Source: Trichoderma breve
Taxonomy: Eukaryota > Ascomycota > Sordariomycetes > Hypocreales > Hypocreaceae
Assembly (NCBI RefSeq): GCF_028502605.1
Contig: NC_079233.1
Span: 4,898,001-4,962,000 of the forward strand
Length of the DNA stretch: 64,000 nucleotides
Direction of reading: 5' to 3'
This document shows positions 61,064-64,000 of the stretch, piece by piece; the stretch's first letter is position 1, and the number at the start of each line of letters is the position of its first letter. The notes beneath the pieces are model-generated. The model did no database searches. It was not told where the DNA came from and saw only the letters and a program-made list of their open reading frames with translations. The position numbers and the translations under genes were made by a program.

Positions 61064-64000
61064 GGGCTGCGGCGACGATGCGACGGCGGCTGCTCCCTTG
61101 CGAACCCTCGTCTCCAGCCGCACGGCTCCCGTCTCGCAAGGGCCTCGGCGCAGCCACGCAGCTGAAAGCTGAGGACCAGGCACAGGAACGGGCACGCCAG
61201 AGCCCTGCGAGAGTGCGCTGCTATTGGTCTGGGAACGGGGGCCCGTACCGTCTCTGTGGCAGCCCTCATGCACCCTGTGCAGATGCCCTACATGATGATT
61301 TACCGGTGTCTACGAGGTACTGGGTAGGTTTGTATCCTGTACCCTTGGGCGTGCGCGTTGTTTGTCATGACGGACGGATTGGGTCCATGCCGCACAAGTG
61401 CAGTAAGGTGAGTCTTGAATGTTCCGTTTTGCAGCGTCATCCACAGGATTGCATACAGCCGCACCGCATGACGTGCCAATACTCGATGTCGTGCCTTTCT
61501 ACCTGATACACCTGCCGCTTTCTGTCTCGGATCCGCCATCAGCAAAGGCGGCTCTCTCTCCATGTCATCTCCATCTCCATCTCTCTGCTACATGGTTAAA
61601 AGGCTGAGACGGCTGCCTCTCTGCTTAACAACGTGCTTGGTAATGAATTCGGCTTGCTCGGGCATAGGTTATCGCCTGAGTGATGCAGATCGACTGTTAC
61701 TGTAACACTCAAGTGTCAGCATGACGCGGCTCGGAGACAAGAGCTCGGCACTTTGCGGGAGCAGTGATAAGACAACATGAACCGCCAGCAAAGCATTGGA
61801 ATCCATTGATATCGCCGAAGTGGCTGTTTCTGCCGCTCTAGTGCCTATCTATCGTCTGTACAAGGACATCTAAATTTACCTTGTATGTCGGAAGCTGATT
61901 AACCCCCGAAACACACATGCCCTAGCCGTAGTCTCGCCGCAGGAATCGATAAGTGCTCAACTCGCTAGCTGCATCAACGCCGTTTGAGTCAGTGCGAAAG
62001 GGTGGGGCCATGACCTGAAGTTGAGCTCATCAAAGCTCCCCTTTCCTCCCGTAGATACAGTAATCGATACCTAGTAGATTCGAATGGCGAGATTGATCAA
62101 TCACTGCACTCGTACGAGGCCTGCTTGTGGAGAGCTCTTTGGGGGAGCAGTGACCAGGCGCAGCTCCACCAGCAAAAAAGAAGTGTTGCCGTCAAGCCAC
62201 TAATTTTCCACGTGGTGGGCAGGGGTTACTTGTGGCGTTCCCCAAAACACGGACCCCTGGCGATCAGCGATGGGATCAAAGAGGCTGCCACACCTCGCCT
62301 TTTGAAGCGTGTGCTGTGCTCATGGCGAGCGATCCAGGGCGCTGGTTGAAGTCGGTCACTGATCACCTACAGGTGAAAGTGTATCAGGTTGTACTCGCAC
62401 TTGAGTGCATTGCAGTAGAGCCCTTTGTAGGATTGTCAGCCCTCCTGTAGAATTGCGCCGCTTTGGGCTTCATACATGTGTCTGGATTTATGTTGGATGC
62501 TACACCCCTCCTCCTCCTCGCGCCATATCGTGGTTCGAGTTGTTGCCAAGCAAGCACGACAAGACAAGAAAAGCAGCGGATGAAGGGATAATTGCTGAGC
62601 TGTCCTGCGCCATCGTCGCATTGACTTTTTTCGTTCGTCTTTGCTGGTGGTGTCTACCCCCTCATTCTATGCCTGAGATATATGACGACAGCGGTGCGGA
62701 GAACAACGTCCGGTGTGTTGAGATAGCACATGTACACTAACACTAACATCATACTTACATCTCGGCGGACGGGTTAATTGGCCGCTCCCATCACAACAGA
62801 ATACCCCTGAGGAAAAGCACAACATGGATACGGCATCACACGTGTTGGAATTACTAACAGTGGGCAGATCGTGGAGAAAAAAAGCCATGTGCGTCCGAAG
62901 CGCTTGTGTTACACTCGCTCTTTATTTTCCCGCGCTGTTTTTTATAGGGTAGGTGGTTTTTTGCTGCGGCGGGCGCTTGTCAAAATCTCTACGAGGGCGT
63001 ACGAATACGGTACGGCACCCTCACCACCAACCTCGTATCGCCCAAGGTGAGGAGCAGCGTTTTTTGAAGGAATGATGGTTGAATTGCTTTTTTGTTCCTT
63101 CGCTTGATTCGGCACAGAGATGCTCCGATGCAAACTTTATTTTCAACGGCCTTGGCAAAAGGGCCATGACTGATAGAATTACTCGTAGTACCTTAGCTGA
63201 AGCTTTTGCTTGCTTTCGCCTGGCGCTAGTCGGGGAGCTACACACCTTGGTGTTCGTGATAGCTTCAGCCTTTTCTGGTCGCCCACTGAGGTGAGGGGAA
63301 GGCGCGCCAAGAGGGTGTAGCGTAACGAGGCCTGTATGGCCGAGCCTGGGAAGCCAAATCGTGCCAACTCAGGCTCAGCTGCGGGACGCCTGCAGCAGTT
63401 GAGTTGTGACAATGGTCGATACTTGTGCCCAAAGTACCTCTCGTCTCTGCTCTCGCCAACATGCATGGATCTTCGCGCTGTCATGCGAGCAACGATGCCG
63501 TACATTGGCCTTGTGCATGTTTTTTTGGGGGTCGCGGTATTCTCGGCAAACCCAAGTCAAGACTCTCTTCCCGCCCGTCGTTGCAAAGCCCCTCTGTCCC
63601 TTTGTGCGGGGGGCCGTGCAATCAACAACCCCAGGCAGTTGTACGGTGGGATTGTACATCACGGCCTTGCTTGCAACGCAGATTGAAACCGTACGATGGA
63701 TTGCCATGTCTGCCGCCTTCTTTGACAGCTGCCCTTTGGGGGACCTGGTAACCAATCAGCCCGTCTTACGATAGGCGCCCAACACCTTGCGGCTCGGCGC
63801 TATCTGGCAGTATCGCCAACCACGGCCGATACGCCCGCTGCTGTAAATGCGATCCATGGATGCGATGCGACCTGTTGCCGCGACCGTTCCGAGGGCACAC
63901 GGCAGATTTCCTGGTCAAAATTCATTAATTAATTTACATGACCGGCCCGCGAAGTTGCGGTGACGTGACTGTTTGCTGCAACTGGACCTGCACCAATGGC

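Larger units (their letters stand above)
47440..64000. other. Gene-free region, 16.6 kb
   Basis: No recognisable gene over 16.6 kb. The longest frames (53192-53704 +, 55127-55642 +, 52456-52914 -, 51381-51863 -) are overlapping, low-information and carry no domain or signal peptide. The part from about 47820 to 48720 is AT-rich. Many homopolymer T/A runs (51357-51374, 55381-55396, 57860-57884) and GTAC-centred words occur; exact TACGGAGTA words lie at 49182-49190, 50215-50223, 51568-51576 and 52745-52753. The left end holds the SAM37 promoter. Small non-coding or intron-rich genes could be missed. Confidence 0.55.

Noticed and set aside
63331..63352. Leu/Ser tRNA-like D-arm (TGGCCGAG)
   Set aside because: No T-arm GGTTCGA-type box or foldable cloverleaf downstream.
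1..64000. CRISPR array, biosynthetic cluster or intact transposon
   Set aside because: No regular spaced repeats, no synthase/transferase core genes, and no transposase or reverse-transcriptase motifs were seen in any frame.

Overview
The window looks like nuclear DNA of a filamentous ascomycete. Protein families are fungal (Zn2Cys6 regulator, fungal-type PEX2, SAM37, RRN9, NOP7). Genes have few, short introns (most 57-150 bp) with GTAAGT/GTATGT-type donors, CTAAC-like branch points and AG acceptors, on both strands and without operons. Overall style suggests a Sordariomycete, perhaps Hypocreales; that placement is inference. I found no rRNA, tRNA, intact transposon or CRISPR array.

Layout: 1-8192 is a desert with only short repeats. 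8193-10016 (-) is a three-exon Myb/SANT-like nuclear regulator. 10017-22298 is a second desert, containing a diverged 167-bp tandem duplication at 20897-21244. From 22299 to 47439 the DNA is gene-dense: Zn2Cys6 regulator (-), aldehyde dehydrogenase (+), MYND-finger protein (-), a 617-residue multi-pass membrane protein (-), peroxisomal RING protein PEX2 (-), a single-span membrane protein (+), RRN9-type Pol I factor (-), Pescadillo/NOP7 (-), PIG-U GPI-transamidase subunit (+) and SAM37/metaxin (-). 47440-64000 is a third desert.

The gene-dense block is mostly housekeeping: rRNA transcription (RRN9) beside 60S assembly (NOP7), GPI anchoring (PIG-U, divergent from NOP7 across 406 bp), mitochondrial outer-membrane biogenesis (SAM37) and peroxisome import (PEX2). 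The Zn2Cys6 regulator and the aldehyde dehydrogenase are divergent across 3.1 kb and may be linked in regulation. The only other regulator sits alone between two deserts.

Exon joins were made by eye from splice signals, frame continuity and family knowledge; no alignment or transcript data were available. No clearly novel system is visible. The most unusual items are the tandem duplication with a RIP-like pattern, the over-represented TACGGAGTA and TACTCGTA words in non-coding DNA, and the very large gene-free flanks.
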